The notes under the pieces are model-generated. The model saw only the letters and a list, made by a program, of their open reading frames with translations. It was not told the origin of the DNA and did no database searches. From Panorpa germanica (Eukaryota > Arthropoda > Insecta > Mecoptera > Panorpidae): DNA of 64,000 bases. This document shows, in pieces, positions 34,455 to 45,200 of the stretch. A program made the position numbers and the translations under genes. Location: NCBI GenBank assembly GCA_963678705.1, contig OY783208.1, positions 19,432,207-19,496,206 of the forward strand. Reading direction: 5' to 3'. Within the stretch, counting starts at the first letter, position 1. Each line of letters opens with the position of its first letter.

Positions 34455-35923
34455 TTGGAAATATAGGGAGTTGTTAAAAAATATATGGACATTGAGGTCC
34501 TGGTAACCAACTTTGACTTGTTCATATGTTTGATACTGAATTTTGTATGGTGGCTCGAAAACGGCTTGATTTTGAAAATTTCCTATTTCGTAGAGAAAAA
34601 AATTCAAGACTTTTGGCGTCTTCGAATTTTTCCTTGAATTTTCTGGAAACTTTCCGACATTTTTGGAAAACTGGAAAAAACAACGGCACCTTTTTGCTCT
34701 ATAACTTGTCGTCAATACTAACATTATTTGAAAATTGAAAAAGGGGGCGGTAAGAAAATTAGTGGGCCCCGTAGGGAACTTTGGAAAAAGTTCATATTTT
34801 GGATTGTGTAATACTTGAATATATTATTAACAAAAAGAAAATCAAAATTTTGTTTGGGAGCACGGCGACAATTTTTTCCGCCTGTAAAAATTGTGCTATA
34901 AAGTTGAAATTTTGTATATAGGCTAACCTGAATACATACTTTACAAATAAAAAAAAAAATTTCCAAATTATGAAAAAAAGTTGTTCAAATTATGATTATT
35001 AAAAAAAAAATATATTTTTTTTTAATCAGTTTATATGAAAAATTATTTAAATAAAGAACGAGTTAAATATTTCAATTTGAAAATGAAATTACGAATTATT
35101 TTGTTGAATTCAAATCATACGCATTAAGAAGAACGCAAGTATCAATATACTAGAATTTACCCCCGTCGCAAGCGACGACTGTCCTTTATATGTGAATTAA
35201 ATTTCATTTCAAATTTTAATTCCATTTTTAAATTGAAATATTAAACTCGTTCTATATAAATTTCACATATAAAAACAAATAATTTTTCATATGAACTGAC
35301 TAAAATAATATATTTCTTTTAACAAAATAATAAATATTTGACAAACTTTTTTTCAAATTTTTTTTTTCGATTTGTAAATGAGGTACCAAAATTAAAATAC
35401 ATACAAAATTTCAACTTTCTAGTACATTTTTTACCCACGTCAAAAACTGCCGCCGTGACCCCAAATAAATTATTTTTTAATATGATATTCAATTATTACA
35501 AAATTCAAAATTTGAGCTTTTTTTCAAAGTTTCCTACCGGACCTTCTAATTTTCACGGTGCCCCTTTTATAAAATTTTGAAATACTTTCACATTTAATAC
35601 CGTAATACACATGCAAAATTTCAACTTTCTATCTTTTACGAATTAAAGATAATACAGCAAAATAGGGACCACTTTTTTCCAGTTTTTCGAAAATTACGGA
35701 TTTCCAGGATAATCAGGGAAAATTCCGGAGACGCCAAAAGTCTTAAAAAAAAATTTCTACGAAATAGGAAATTTTTAAAAACTTCCCTGGAGCCGTTTTC
35801 GAGCTACCATACAAAATTCAGTACCAAACATATAAGAATATAAGATCATAAATATACACCTGGAACTTATAATATAGGATTGAACAGTTTTCATAGTGCA
35901 CAAGCCTTTTTTATCACAGAATT
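34455..35923. repeat. Second HelC inverted pair
   Basis: Plus arm about 34460-35149, minus arm 35150-35923 with the CTAG/hairpin terminus at 35150-35177. Collinear with 26041-27464, but it retains about 50 bp (around 35283-35335) that the first copy lost between AATAAT repeats. Confidence 0.7.
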
Positions 35924-35996
35924 AATCACAGAATGTGCAACAAATTTAAAATTTGTTATTGAATATAGCGACTCTTCACTATAAAAGAAATGCAAA

Positions 35997-36199
35997 CTAT
36001 GAACATATTTCCAATTGTCTTATTTCTTGGTCCTCAGCAATGTCATCCTTATTGATATCAGCCTCTTCTAAATATTCATCTGCATTATCTTCCATTTTGA
36101 TTTCTTGTTTAATCTCTACTGGATATAAATGTATTTCATCCTGAGTATATGAAGACTGACCTACCAAATCATTTTTGACATCTTCGTCGTCAGAGGGCT
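35997..36199 (-). CDS. Acidic terminal exon with sumoylation-type motifs (exon C)
   Basis: On the minus strand the acceptor TTTGTTTTAG is followed by an open reading of 67 codons ending in TAG. It enters in phase 1 (needs a G from the previous exon to make GAG). The translation is acidic, with EPSDDEDVKN, VEIKQEIKMEDNADEY and EEADINKDD: two overlapping PsiKxE motifs (IKQE, IKME). Such exons usually code for the N-terminal or linker part of insect zinc-finger or BTB-type regulators. The only good partner nearby is the exon at 37723-37965, which ends in the required phase. An ATG further upstream in the same frame (36371) exists but would read through the acceptor. Confidence 0.5.
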
Positions 36200-36727
36200 C
36201 TAAAACAAAGGGCAGTGCTACTATAATTAAAAGAACTACAGAAATATTAATTGAAGATACTAAAGAAAACCACGGAGTTAAAAATGAAGCAAACTTGACA
36301 ATATAGTGGTCGACAAGAGAAGAAGAATAAATATTTATGGGAAGTAGAAAATAAGTTAAATTTAATTTCATGTTAGTTCAATTTGATAAAGGCAATATAA
36401 CTGGCACAATTGGGTTGTGAACACATTTTTACGGATCGATATTTTAATTATTTATTGAAATATTAGTTAATAAACGTATATTGGCGTTTTTATTTTATTA
36501 AATATCCAAAAATTGACGGAGATATATCTATTTAAAGTTTTACTGCGTAATATTCCTGAAGTAATGTAATTTATTTTTTGTTTTATATCACGACATTATA
36601 TTGAAACATTATGGGTCGATGCAACAGCTGCTATAGCTGTGACGTTTAATTCTGCATCTCTCTTGTTTAACAGAGATGGTAAATGGTAGTGAGGAAGCAA
36701 TGACTATTTCAATCGTTAATAACTTCT

Positions 36728-37450
36728 ATAATATTGCGAATTGAATAAAAATAATTGGACATTTGAGGTTCTAGTAACCCACTTTATCAATATACGAGTA
36801 CAATGTAGTTTTATAGAAATTCAATAGGCTTGTGTCCTATATCTTAATTTCTATAAAATTGTACTATATATTGATAAAGTGGGTTACTAGAACCTCAAAT
36901 GTTCAATTATTTTTTAATAACTCCTTATATGTTAAGAGATATTAATAATTAAAAAAGTCATTTTGTCTCTTTAATTATTAAAGGGATTCAACGTTGTACA
37001 CATTCCAAATGCATGTGACATCACAATCGTTGTGTAAGGTTACCAACCTTACAGCTCACAAACCTCTGCTATATGTATTTATATATCAAAATATCAAATA
37101 TTATTTACAGCTATTTCAAGGAACAATCAAATTTCAATTTTATGTCTGCCGTAACAGGGTTAAATAAAATAAAAACTTATTATTCTTTGACTTGACTTGA
37201 TTATTTGACTACCAACAACTACAAAACATTACCACAGCACTGACCTACTCAACAAATAACTGACGTTAAAATGCATTTCACGTCATACAAATATGGCCGA
37301 CCATTTCTAGCGCTAAAAATACAATTTAAACTTTTAATTGCTATATCTCCATCAACATTTAGATATTTAATAAAATAGAAACGCCAATACACATTTATTA
37401 ACATCAATTTCAATCAAAAATTGTAAAATCGACCACTAAAAAATGAGGAC
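36728..37450. mobile_element. FB-A MITEs, head-to-head, inside the intron
   Basis: A short inverted piece (about 36740-36825) faces a full plus copy (36828-37450, AGGCTTGTGTCCTAT ... AATGAGGACACA). It separates exons C and B. Confidence 0.7.
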
Positions 37451-37517
37451 ACATAATATATGTCAAGTAAAGTTTCATTTCTAGTGGCAAAGTTTGAAAA
37501 ATCTCAATCCTGAGGTG

Positions 37518-37657
37518 TTATTTTAGGATGAGAGGATATCTTATTTTAGAAACTTCAATTTTAATTCTTGTAGATGTTTCTGCGTTACGAGAATCCAGTG
37601 ATTCATCCTGATCCTCTCTAGAACATGCATCCTCGGTAATAATTTCCTGTTTAATAT
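37518..37657 (-). CDS. Acidic exon with IKQE motif (exon B)
   Basis: The acceptor TTGTGTTTTAG precedes 140 nt on the minus strand. With the G left over from exon A it reads D-IKQEIITEDACSREDQDE, then TRIKIEVSK, and ends at TAA. The phase match with exon A is exact. It shares the xIKQEIxxE signature with exon C, which has the same entry phase, so the two look like duplicated or alternative 3' exons. No convincing donor is seen before the stop, so it may be a terminal exon. Confidence 0.5.
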
Positions 37658-37722
37658 CTAAAACACAAAAGTAAAAACGTTATTTGAATTTTAAAAAATA
37701 AACTATTTTTATTTATAACAAC

Positions 37723-37965
37723 CTGTGCAAATTGCGTCGTTTTCATCTGCAATTTTTGATTCATCTTTATCTGCAAATGTTCCTGCTTCTACAAAAGTTT
37801 TGTGCCACTTGAGAATCAGCGATTCTGATGGTGGTTCTTTTCCATAAATGCTTTTATAATTTAACTGAGTCTGGGAAACAGATTTTGTCTCTATAAACCA
37901 TGAGACGCACTGCGTTTTCTCTTTCCTGTTAGTCATTTCTTTTACAGTTAATATCAAACAGTAAT
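37723..37965 (-). CDS. DUF4817-like helix-turn-helix exon (exon A)
   Basis: The acceptor TTTATTTTCAG opens a 243-nt exon that ends ACAG|GTTGTT (a weak but GT donor), phase 2 in and one base out. The reading VKEMTNRKEKTQCVSWFIET, then SLILKWHKTF and a trailing acidic tail, has the layout of DUF4817, a helix-turn-helix domain of transposon origin that is widespread in insect genomes. Its first Met is M in KEMTNRK. It could mark the start of a regulator whose next exon is B or C. The transposon origin and the DNA-binding role are family inference. Confidence 0.5.
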
Positions 37966-39353
37966 CTGAAAATAAAAAATGCAATTAAAGATACCTTAAA
38001 GCGACTACGATATATAATGCCTCTTCTATGAAATAAAATGTATCAATCCTAAGTCGGAACTTCTAAAAGAATTGCGGTTTTGCGTGTGATCTCGAACAAA
38101 AGGGTCGAGTATTTAATCAGTCTCCAGTATTATTTGGTAAATTTGTATTGTGTTTAGTAAATAAATAAATAATAAAAAATAATAAATAAATAGACAAATT
38201 AAATAGATCTGAACAATAGACCCTTGTCAAACTGAGTTTTCCCAGGATATATTGTCTATGTAATATATAAAGGAATCATCTCATATAAAACACCCTGATA
38301 CAACTTATATGGATATACATAGTATTTGTTTTATATGAGGTAATCTCTCCTATTACTGCACTACATATTTATGTATAGTCCAAATCACGGTAGATCGGCG
38401 GTGACTTATACTTAAGAGAGATGTGAAAAGAGCGGTATAAATTTATAATACGATAATGAATTTTGTCTTATTCGTTTCTATATACATTATAGAAAAATAA
38501 ATGAGTCAGTGCTTTTTAGTTATATCAGCAGTTTATACCCCACAACTTGTTTTAAATATGAGTCACCGCCGAACTCTCGTAACTTCAACCATATATATAA
38601 TTTCTAATACTGTTTTCATATATAACTTATTTCTGCTGGGGGCAAACCCACCCTGCATGACTTTTGTACATTAAACTGACTTTATACCGACCCCAGAAAA
38701 TCAACTACTTCTTTTTTGACCTTTTAGGCAAACCTATGTTCTGTAGATTTATATTAGAAACATTACATTAGTAAGTTTATAAATAAATAACTATGGTCAA
38801 TGAAAAAATCATGAAAAACAACGGAGTAATTTTTACTTTAATTACTAAATATGAGTGTTAAACAAAAAGGATTTTCTTGTAAGTTTATCATGAAATTTTC
38901 AATTGTAATTGCTATTTATTAAATGAATAAACATATTGATTATACTATAAAATACAATTTAATTGATAAAATAATTTAGCAAAAAATGACAGCTACTTTA
39001 TAGTAAGCTAACCTCAAAACAATGAGCATACGAAAATATGTAAACTGGACTGATTTAGAAAATTTATTAAATATTTCTAATTAAAGTTATATTTATTATA
39101 AAAGAAATGAACTTACTTGCATATAATCTTGTGCTTTATATAATAATTTTATTTTTCGTTCAGCTATTACTTACAATATTTTCCTTGCTTATTTATACAT
39201 GTGACAAAATAGATAATATTTACTAATGCAGTTTGACATTTATTATTGTTTTAAATATAAATTGAACACACAACACTTATTAAAACATTATTATTTTAAC
39301 ATATTATAAAAATTAAAAACGAAAAACGCATACAACTGTCAAACAAATACAAC
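37966..39353. other. No gene recognised
   Basis: AT-rich, without long open frames, splice-bounded exons or repeats shared with the rest of the window. Confidence 0.4.
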
Positions 39354-39459
39354 ACCGACTGAATATGAACATTGATACGTCAGTTCACAATCAGAAATGA
39401 AAAATAGTGCTGCCAGATTAAAAAAAAATTCATTCAATAGAATGAGCGTGAAATCATTG
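39354..39459 (+). repeat. 105-bp dispersed repeat, copy 2
   Basis: Same as 1559-1663. A 34-codon ORF with an ATG start (39492-39596, MTSLRSMALNNLATLEETEL...) follows 32 bp later; it is charged and helix-prone but too short to call as a gene. Confidence 0.65.
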
Positions 39460-39599
39460 ACATCAATGATGACAATGAATGATGGCAAAAAATGACATCT
39501 CTAAGAAGTATGGCTTTAAATAATTTAGCTACGCTTGAAGAAACGGAGTTAAATTATAAGGAAAATGAAAAACAGTTAAGAAAATACAACCATTAGAAT

Positions 39600-40471
39600 C
39601 AGAAACTAGACGTAGCCAAAACACTTAATTAATAATTCTTATTTATAATAGAATATACTGTTTATTTATTAATAAAATTAGAAATAGTATATTGTGTTTA
39701 TTCTTAAATACACTTATTAAAATAAGTGCTGTTTTTTTATTCTATCGTAATTTAACAAATATAGTATATTCTAATATTCTATATTAGAATTACTATAACT
39801 ATTTACATAGCAATTAGAATTACTATTCTATATTAGAATTCTATATTAATGTATATAATTTTTAAAATTTAATTGTGATATGATTAAAACTTCTATAAAA
39901 TTAATAAATAGGTGAATATATAAATTATTATGCAAACTCTATATTCAATATTAAATTTGTACTATACTAAGATAAATGCTTCTTTTAAAATCCAGAAAAA
40001 CGGTAGAAATAATAGTTTAACCAGATAATGATATCCAACTTACAAAAAGTATTTAAATGAATTTAAATTTCCCGCATTTTGCTGGTCTACAAAACGTTCT
40101 ACACAATATATTCAATCGAATGGAGAATGTTAGTTTCGATCGTATTCAGGAATAGTGTTTACAATTGTGATCGAATCTTACTTCACTCGTTTCGATCGAA
40201 TCTGTTCGATTGCGAACATTGCTCGCAAAATTCAGGAATAGGGCCCCTAATCTTGACTCTGCATTTAATTAAGTAGCGGCAAAAAACACAAACTTTTAAA
40301 CTAAAACCTTGAGAAACTTTCTTTAAAAGATTTGTCCATAAATTGATAATATGTGAATACAGAAGTCAATGGTTGACTTTTAAAACATGATATGAACTTG
40401 TAAGTTTTCGAAATAATAAAAAAAAACATTTATTTTAAAATAATTTTATATTTAAACTAGGAAACACATTG
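39600..40471. other. No gene; possible MITE remnant at 40145-40241
   Basis: AT-rich. TTCAGGAATAG occurs as a direct repeat at 40145-40155 and 40231-40241, enclosing a GATCGAAT-rich segment and the inverted repeat TTGCGA...TCGCAA. Confidence 0.4.
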
Positions 40472-40813
40472 TTAGTTACATTTTTGTACTTTGGGAACCC
40501 CCTCGTTTACGTGCGACGGTTTAATGGGTTCAGTACTTGAACTACTACTACTGTCGTCGCTATCACTATCACTGTCATCACTGTCTCTGTTATCACTGTC
40601 ACAGTCATCATGCCACTTTGTTAAAAGTGTTAATTTTTTGATTCGCCATTTTGCTCTTTCTTCTTTATATAATTCTAGTTGTAGAATGTTCATCGTATAA
40701 CTTTGAAAGTCTTTTATTTTCTGTTCTTTTTTTGCTGTTACTTCATTCAACTCTGCCAGCAACTCTTCCTCTTTTTGAACTGTCATCAATCCATCCAGTG
40801 TCAATTGTTTTCT
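40472..40813 (-). CDS. Second coding exon of a small coiled-coil/acidic protein gene
   Basis: Follows the acceptor TATCATTCCAG. It encodes 113 residues: RKQLTLDGLMTVQKEEELL, then a heptad-rich charged helix (LAELNEVTAKKEQKIKDF), a KEERAKWRIKKL segment, a Ser/Asp run (about 30 residues of D and S only) and the C-terminus VPKVQKCN. It joins the 87-nt first coding exon (40911-40997) in phase 0 across a 97-nt GT-AG intron, giving a 142-aa protein. The family is not recognised. The acidic serine tract is a likely casein-kinase-2 target by composition. Confidence 0.75.
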   Translation of the reverse strand, partial: RKQLTLDGLMTVQKEEELLAELNEVTAKKEQKIKDFQSYTMNILQLELYKEERAKWRIKKLTLLTKWHDDCDSDNRDSDDSDSDSDDSSSSSSTEPIKPSHVNEGVPKVQKCN

Positions 40814-40910
40814 CTGGAATGATAATATATAAATTAATCTACTCGTGAATAAGTGTACCGAAAATTAAGGAAATTTCTCTTCAAAACACGAGCAAGATTA
40901 TGAAACTTAC

Positions 40911-41037
40911 GTGGTCGCGAATACGACCCTGTTCTCTCCGGAAATGTTCAATTTTTTTTTTGATGTTGTTATAAATAGCGAATTTTAGATGACTCATCTT
41001 TCAGTAGAAATCTGCGATACTAAGCGGCCATGCCATC
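40911..41037 (-). CDS. First coding exon of the small coiled-coil gene (ATG at 40995-40997)
   Basis: The exon begins after TATATTTTTCAG (boundary 41037/41038) and ends at CAC|GTAAGT. The 29-codon coding part starts ATG AGT CAT (MSHLKFAIYNNIKKKIEHF...RIRDH). TGA lies in frame just before the ATG (TGA AAG ATG), which fixes this start. The upstream 40 nt carry the end of an upstream ORF. Confidence 0.7.
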
Positions 41038-41049
41038 CTGAAAAATATA

Positions 41050-41640
41050 CAGATTATTTATAACTGAGTACGAGTACCTTATCTTTATTTGTTTATATAT
41101 TTTATACTGAATTTTTGAAAATAACTTATTTTGTAAAAAAAAAGATTCTAGATAAATAGTAACAGATACAATTTTTTTGGGAAATCTAGTCTATACATTA
41201 TACATGTTTTTATACGTGTTTTTGGCGTAAATTTAATAAGGGAATTAAGTATTTTTTGCTCTATAACTTTTAAGAAAGGAACTTGAAATTTTGCATACTT
41301 ATTACGATTTAATTATAGAAATTTAAAATTAAACGTTTTTAAAAAAGGGCGGTAAAAAATTAAATTTTAATAAACTTTTTAGACAGTTACATTTATGAAT
41401 TATGCATATATGAATTTAGTATCTAATGATACTAAAAGAAACTAAAATTTTATTTAACCACATTCCCCAGAATCTAAAATTTTGGAAAAAAGTTAGGCTG
41501 TATAATCAAATTGGAATAAAAAAGTTATTTCTTGTAAGATTTATAAATACTTTTTGTTAAAAATTTTATTCGTGTGAATTATTAGAATTAAATTAAAATT
41601 TTTTTTTATTAAATTTAAATCAATTATACATTTAACAAAC
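41050..41640. repeat. Intron with diverged HelC-like sequence
   Basis: Phrases such as TTTTTGCTCTATAACTTTTA, GAACTTGAAATTTTGCATAC and AAAAAAGGGCGGTAAAAAAT follow the order of the HelC family at low identity. This is an old copy. Confidence 0.4.
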
Positions 41641-41686
41641 CAATCATGTTGATAATTTAAAATAAGTAGCAAGATTGAATACTTAC

Positions 41687-41742
41687 ATCGCTACGTATCT
41701 GTCTTCTTCACTCAGCTGATAATACGCGTCCGTAAATATCAT
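41687..41742 (-). other. Leader exon with an upstream ORF start
   Basis: ATG at 41740-41742, open for 18 codons (MIFTDAYYQLSEEDRYVA), then the donor AT|GTAAGTATTC. Spliced to 41037 it reads on to a TGA three bases before the ATG of the main ORF: a 30-codon upstream ORF. The composition looks like genuine coding sequence, so this may be a short conserved peptide in a dicistronic arrangement. Confidence 0.5.
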
Positions 41743-42300
41743 TTTTTTCTTTCAAAATTATAACTTGATGACAAAATAAGGCACTGTTAATAGTTTGAAT
41801 GTTAAAATCCTAATAACGGAAATTGTTTGGGGTTTCTCTTTCTATACTGCTTACCCCACCATTTTTAGGCAAAAGGTGGGGTAAGGTGGGCTGCATATTT
41901 ACACCTTTTTCTGTGACTCATTTTTACTGTTACTTTAATTTTAATGTCGGTTAACAAACCCACGTGATAATTTTTTAATAATTTAACAATTGTATTTACA
42001 CCAATAATTGTATTTTTTTCTAATCCGCATCTAAGCTCGTCAAGCAAGCGATATCAGTATTAGGAGCCACAGGCGGCCTTAGGAGGTGGCAAGCAGGGCA
42101 ACCGCCCGGGGCCTTATTTTTGTAGGGGCCTCGCACCCTCTCAAAACAAGTAGAAAAATTCATAGCTATATATGTATTTGAATCTCGCTCTTTAGAAATC
42201 AGTAAAATCGCTGCATATATCTTTTAAGGCACTCATGAATCTTAGTTAATACATATACTTCAAATTACAATTAAATTTACATTATTCTCATTACATTATT
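41743..42300. other. Non-coding; small inverted repeat and GC-rich repeat start
   Basis: CCCCACC...GGTGGGG forms a hairpin at about 41855-41882. 42060-42135 holds a GC-rich piece (GCAACCGCCCGGGGCCTTATT, GGGGCCTCGCACC) that resembles the repeats at 43554-43660 beyond the LINE. Confidence 0.45.
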
Positions 42301-42312
42301 CCCTTTACAAAA

Positions 42313-43390
42313 ATGGAAGGAGAGCTGCAGGAGATGGCACACCGGCTAGGGAGGTATATAGACAGGAAAGGAGTAGAGTTAAACGTGGAAAAAAAAAATT
42401 ATGGTATTTAAAAAAGGGGGTGGAAAAAGAAGAGATAAAAGGTGGAAATACAAGACAGAGGACATTGAGGAAGTAGAAGAATTTAAATATCTGGGCTACA
42501 CTTTTAAAAAGAACAATGGAGAAGAAGCTCAGATAAGGGAGGTAGCGAAGAAGGCAGAGCAAGCAATGCGACGGGTATGAAGACTAGGGGAAAAGGTATT
42601 TGGGGGGGACATACAAAAGAGAATATGGATATTTGATAGACTGATAGCCAGTATGATGTTGTATGGAGCAGAGGTTTTGGGGTGAAAGGAACAAGAAAAG
42701 TTGGAAAGAATACAGTTGAGATATATTAAATGGGTACTAGGGCTGGACAGGTGCACGCCAGGATACATGGTGATGGAGGAGCTGAAAAGGGATAAGATAC
42801 GAATTAGAACAGGGGAAAGAGCAGTAAAATACGAGGAGAAATTGAACAGAGCGGAAAGCAAAATTTTAAAGAAAATAAGAGAGGATAGCATAAAGAATGG
42901 GGGGGGGGGGGGAGTAGTGCCAAAAAAGAGAAAGGAGTACTTTGAAAGGAATGGAATGGCGATCGAGGAGGCAGAGAGAAGAAGAGAAGGTGGCGCAAGT
43001 GTGGAAGAGGAGCTAAGGAGAAGGGATAAGGAGATACAACAGCAGGAGAGAATGGGAAAAATAGAAAAAAGTAACTACAATAAAAGATATAAAAGGTTAT
43101 GGGAAAATAATGTGCCTCAGTACCTTATAGAAAAAGACATAAAACACATAAGAATAACAGCAAGGTTTAGATTGGGAAATGAGGAAAAAGGAAACAGATA
43201 CTGGGGAAAGAGTGAGGAAAGAAAGTGTAGAATGTGCGGAGCGGAGGACGAAACACTGGAGTACATTAAGTTTGAGTGTAAGAAAAAAGTAGCGAGCGAA
43301 AGGAATATTGGCCAGCTACTAAAGGGAGGCAGTGAAGGAAAGAGGTCGATGGCGGAAATAGTAAGAAGGAAAGGAAGAACAGGAGAATAA
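42313..43390 (+). pseudogene. 5'-truncated non-LTR retrotransposon (LINE): RT thumb and C-terminal knuckle
   Basis: Purine-rich on the plus strand, unlike its surroundings. The frame reads EFKYLGYTFKKNNGEEAQIR, then a region like the RT-thumb and linker of insect LINEs (RIWIFDRLIASMMLYGAEVLG, KWVLGLD), and a basic, Glu-rich segment. It ends with a knuckle CRMCGAEDETLEYIKFEC, where the usual His is Tyr. Lesions: a shift in an A10 run (about 42390), TGA at 42578-42580 and TGA at 42683-42685, both at positions where Trp is expected. The last 229 codons are open. No RT active site remains. Confidence 0.75.
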
Positions 43391-43553
43391 ATAAGCTGGT
43401 GGAGAGAATAATGTATCTTAGTTTTTCATCATTTACATTTGTCGTCTTTGTTAAATTTAAAACTCTACATTTATTTATTGAAAACTTTTGCATTTCTTGT
43501 CAATCATTATCAAAAATACTACTTTCAATTTACATAAATTACACAAAGATCAA

Positions 43554-43660
43554 GGGCCTCGTAAAAATGTGCCACCCGGGGCCTCGCAAAGGTCTACTGG
43601 CCGGGACCTTGCAAAGATCTGCCGCCCGGGGTCTTGCAATGGCTAATGCCGCCCTGTCAG
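43554..43660 (+). repeat. Imperfect GC-rich tandem repeat, ~25-bp unit, four copies
   Basis: GGGCCTCGTAAAAATGTGCC, GGGGCCTCGCAAAGGTCTAC, CGGGACCTTGCAAAGATCTG and GGGGTCTTGCAATGGCTAAT follow one another. A related GC-rich piece lies at 42075-42135, so the LINE may have inserted into this repeat. Confidence 0.6.
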
Positions 43661-43915
43661 GAGCCAAGATAAAAGGGGCTCCACAAAGTAAAAATAGGCG
43701 CCATTTGTAATTTAGTTTTACAACTATTCGACGTAGAAGGACGGCGCCAAAAAATCACCTGATGCAGACTTAAGCCGGCGCCAATCGATGCCACAGCTTT
43801 AAACCGTACCAGACGAATTTTATTTTAAAACGATAGTTTCTTTTCATTTGGTTTTTATTACCTGCTAAAATTTACAACATTTTAAGAAGGATATATATTT
43901 TTATATATATGTAAA

Positions 43916-43919
<4 letters not shown>

Positions 43920-43990
<71 letters not shown>
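43920..43990. repeat. (TA)n microsatellite, left flank of the gypsy insertion
   Basis: Uninterrupted TA repeats up to the first base of the LTR; matched by TA repeats at 51328-51366 on the other side. Confidence 0.95.
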
Positions 43991-43994
<4 letters not shown>

Positions 43995-44893
43995 GGGTTA
44001 TTTTTTAAGATAGATTAATTTTAAGTTAAGTTATATTTAGTTTTAAGAAATAGCAATAAGTAATCTGTAAGTTAGGTTAAGATCTTGGATAAGAACGGGG
44101 TTATATTTAAATGTGTAAATAAACTAGAGACAGACAGTACTTAGCAGTTCGCTTACAGCAAAAGCAGCCGAACGGCGTATGCTGATGACGACATCAGGGC
44201 GTTGGCTGATATACGTACGAGGTGTCGTGTGCAAAAGCAGTCTGAAGTAAAAAATGGCGATTGAAGAATGCTAGTTGCATTTGGTTGTTATTTTTGTGTG
44301 TAAAATCATAGTTGAATTAATTACTAGGTGTAATATAATTGATATTGTGATTATTGTAAACAATAGAGTTGGACAGCAAATTTAATGTTTAGTACTAAGG
44401 TGTATTTTCATTAGGAATATTGTGTTGTTAACTATTGGACAATTGTATTACGCGTGTAATGCAAAGACAAGTAAAACATTGTAAAGAACTATATCGTATT
44501 TAATCTAGTGTATTTTGTTGTAAATATAATTAAGATTAATTAACTTTATGTAGATGTAATATTGTGACTTTGATAAGTGATTAAACTAGTAATAGCCAAA
44601 TTATGTGTTTATTCGTTCATAAGAAACTATATTGTTGTATTGTACATCAACTGGAGGCTGATGTTATTTGTAACTTATAATTGTGGAAAGTACCTACAAA
44701 TTGGGACTCGAACCGGGATGTGTGCAGAGTCAAAACCTACAGATTATGATCTCAACAGATGGTTAGTGATTGAATAGTTATAGGCAGCATAATAGAATCG
44801 CAACACGTGGTTGTTAATTCTAACCTGCAAAGCGGAGTCTGTACCGAGATGGGAATGGATTCAAAAACTACTAATGTAGATTAAAAACCTACA
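43991..44893 (+). repeat. Left LTR of the non-autonomous gypsy element
   Basis: 903 bp. Compared with the right LTR it lacks 33 bp after GATGGTTAG, where a TAG repeat flanks the missing block, as expected of slippage. Inside it, at 44701-44719, is TTGGGACTCGAACCGGGAT, a near copy of the element's own primer-binding site. Confidence 0.9.
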
Positions 44894-44897
44894 ATTT

Positions 44898-44915
44898 TGG
44901 GGGCTCAACCGGGAT
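44898..44915 (+). other. Primer-binding site, tRNA-Pro-like
   Basis: TGGGGGCTCAACCGGGAT differs at two positions from the tRNA-Pro primer site known from other LTR retroelements (TGGGGGCTCGTCCGGGAT) and starts four bases after the LTR. Confidence 0.75.
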
Positions 44916-45200
44916 ATCCGTGGATGGTTAGGGGGTCCACCTACAAATTGGAGGCTCTCAGAACCAGGATAAGGCAAAACCAAGTGTATTTAGTCAAAAA
45001 ATATACTTAACCTTAGAACCAGACTTAGTGACCAACGGGATAAGAACCAGAACGGTCAACTGTTCTGCGGAAATTGTTCTCCAGCGGAATCAAGAGGAAA
45101 ACATAGTGTACAATTTACTCGTTAAAGTAATTACACAGGTGTAAAATTTCATAAACTTTATAGCGATAAAGATGTAGATGAAAGTGAGGTTCAACAATTA

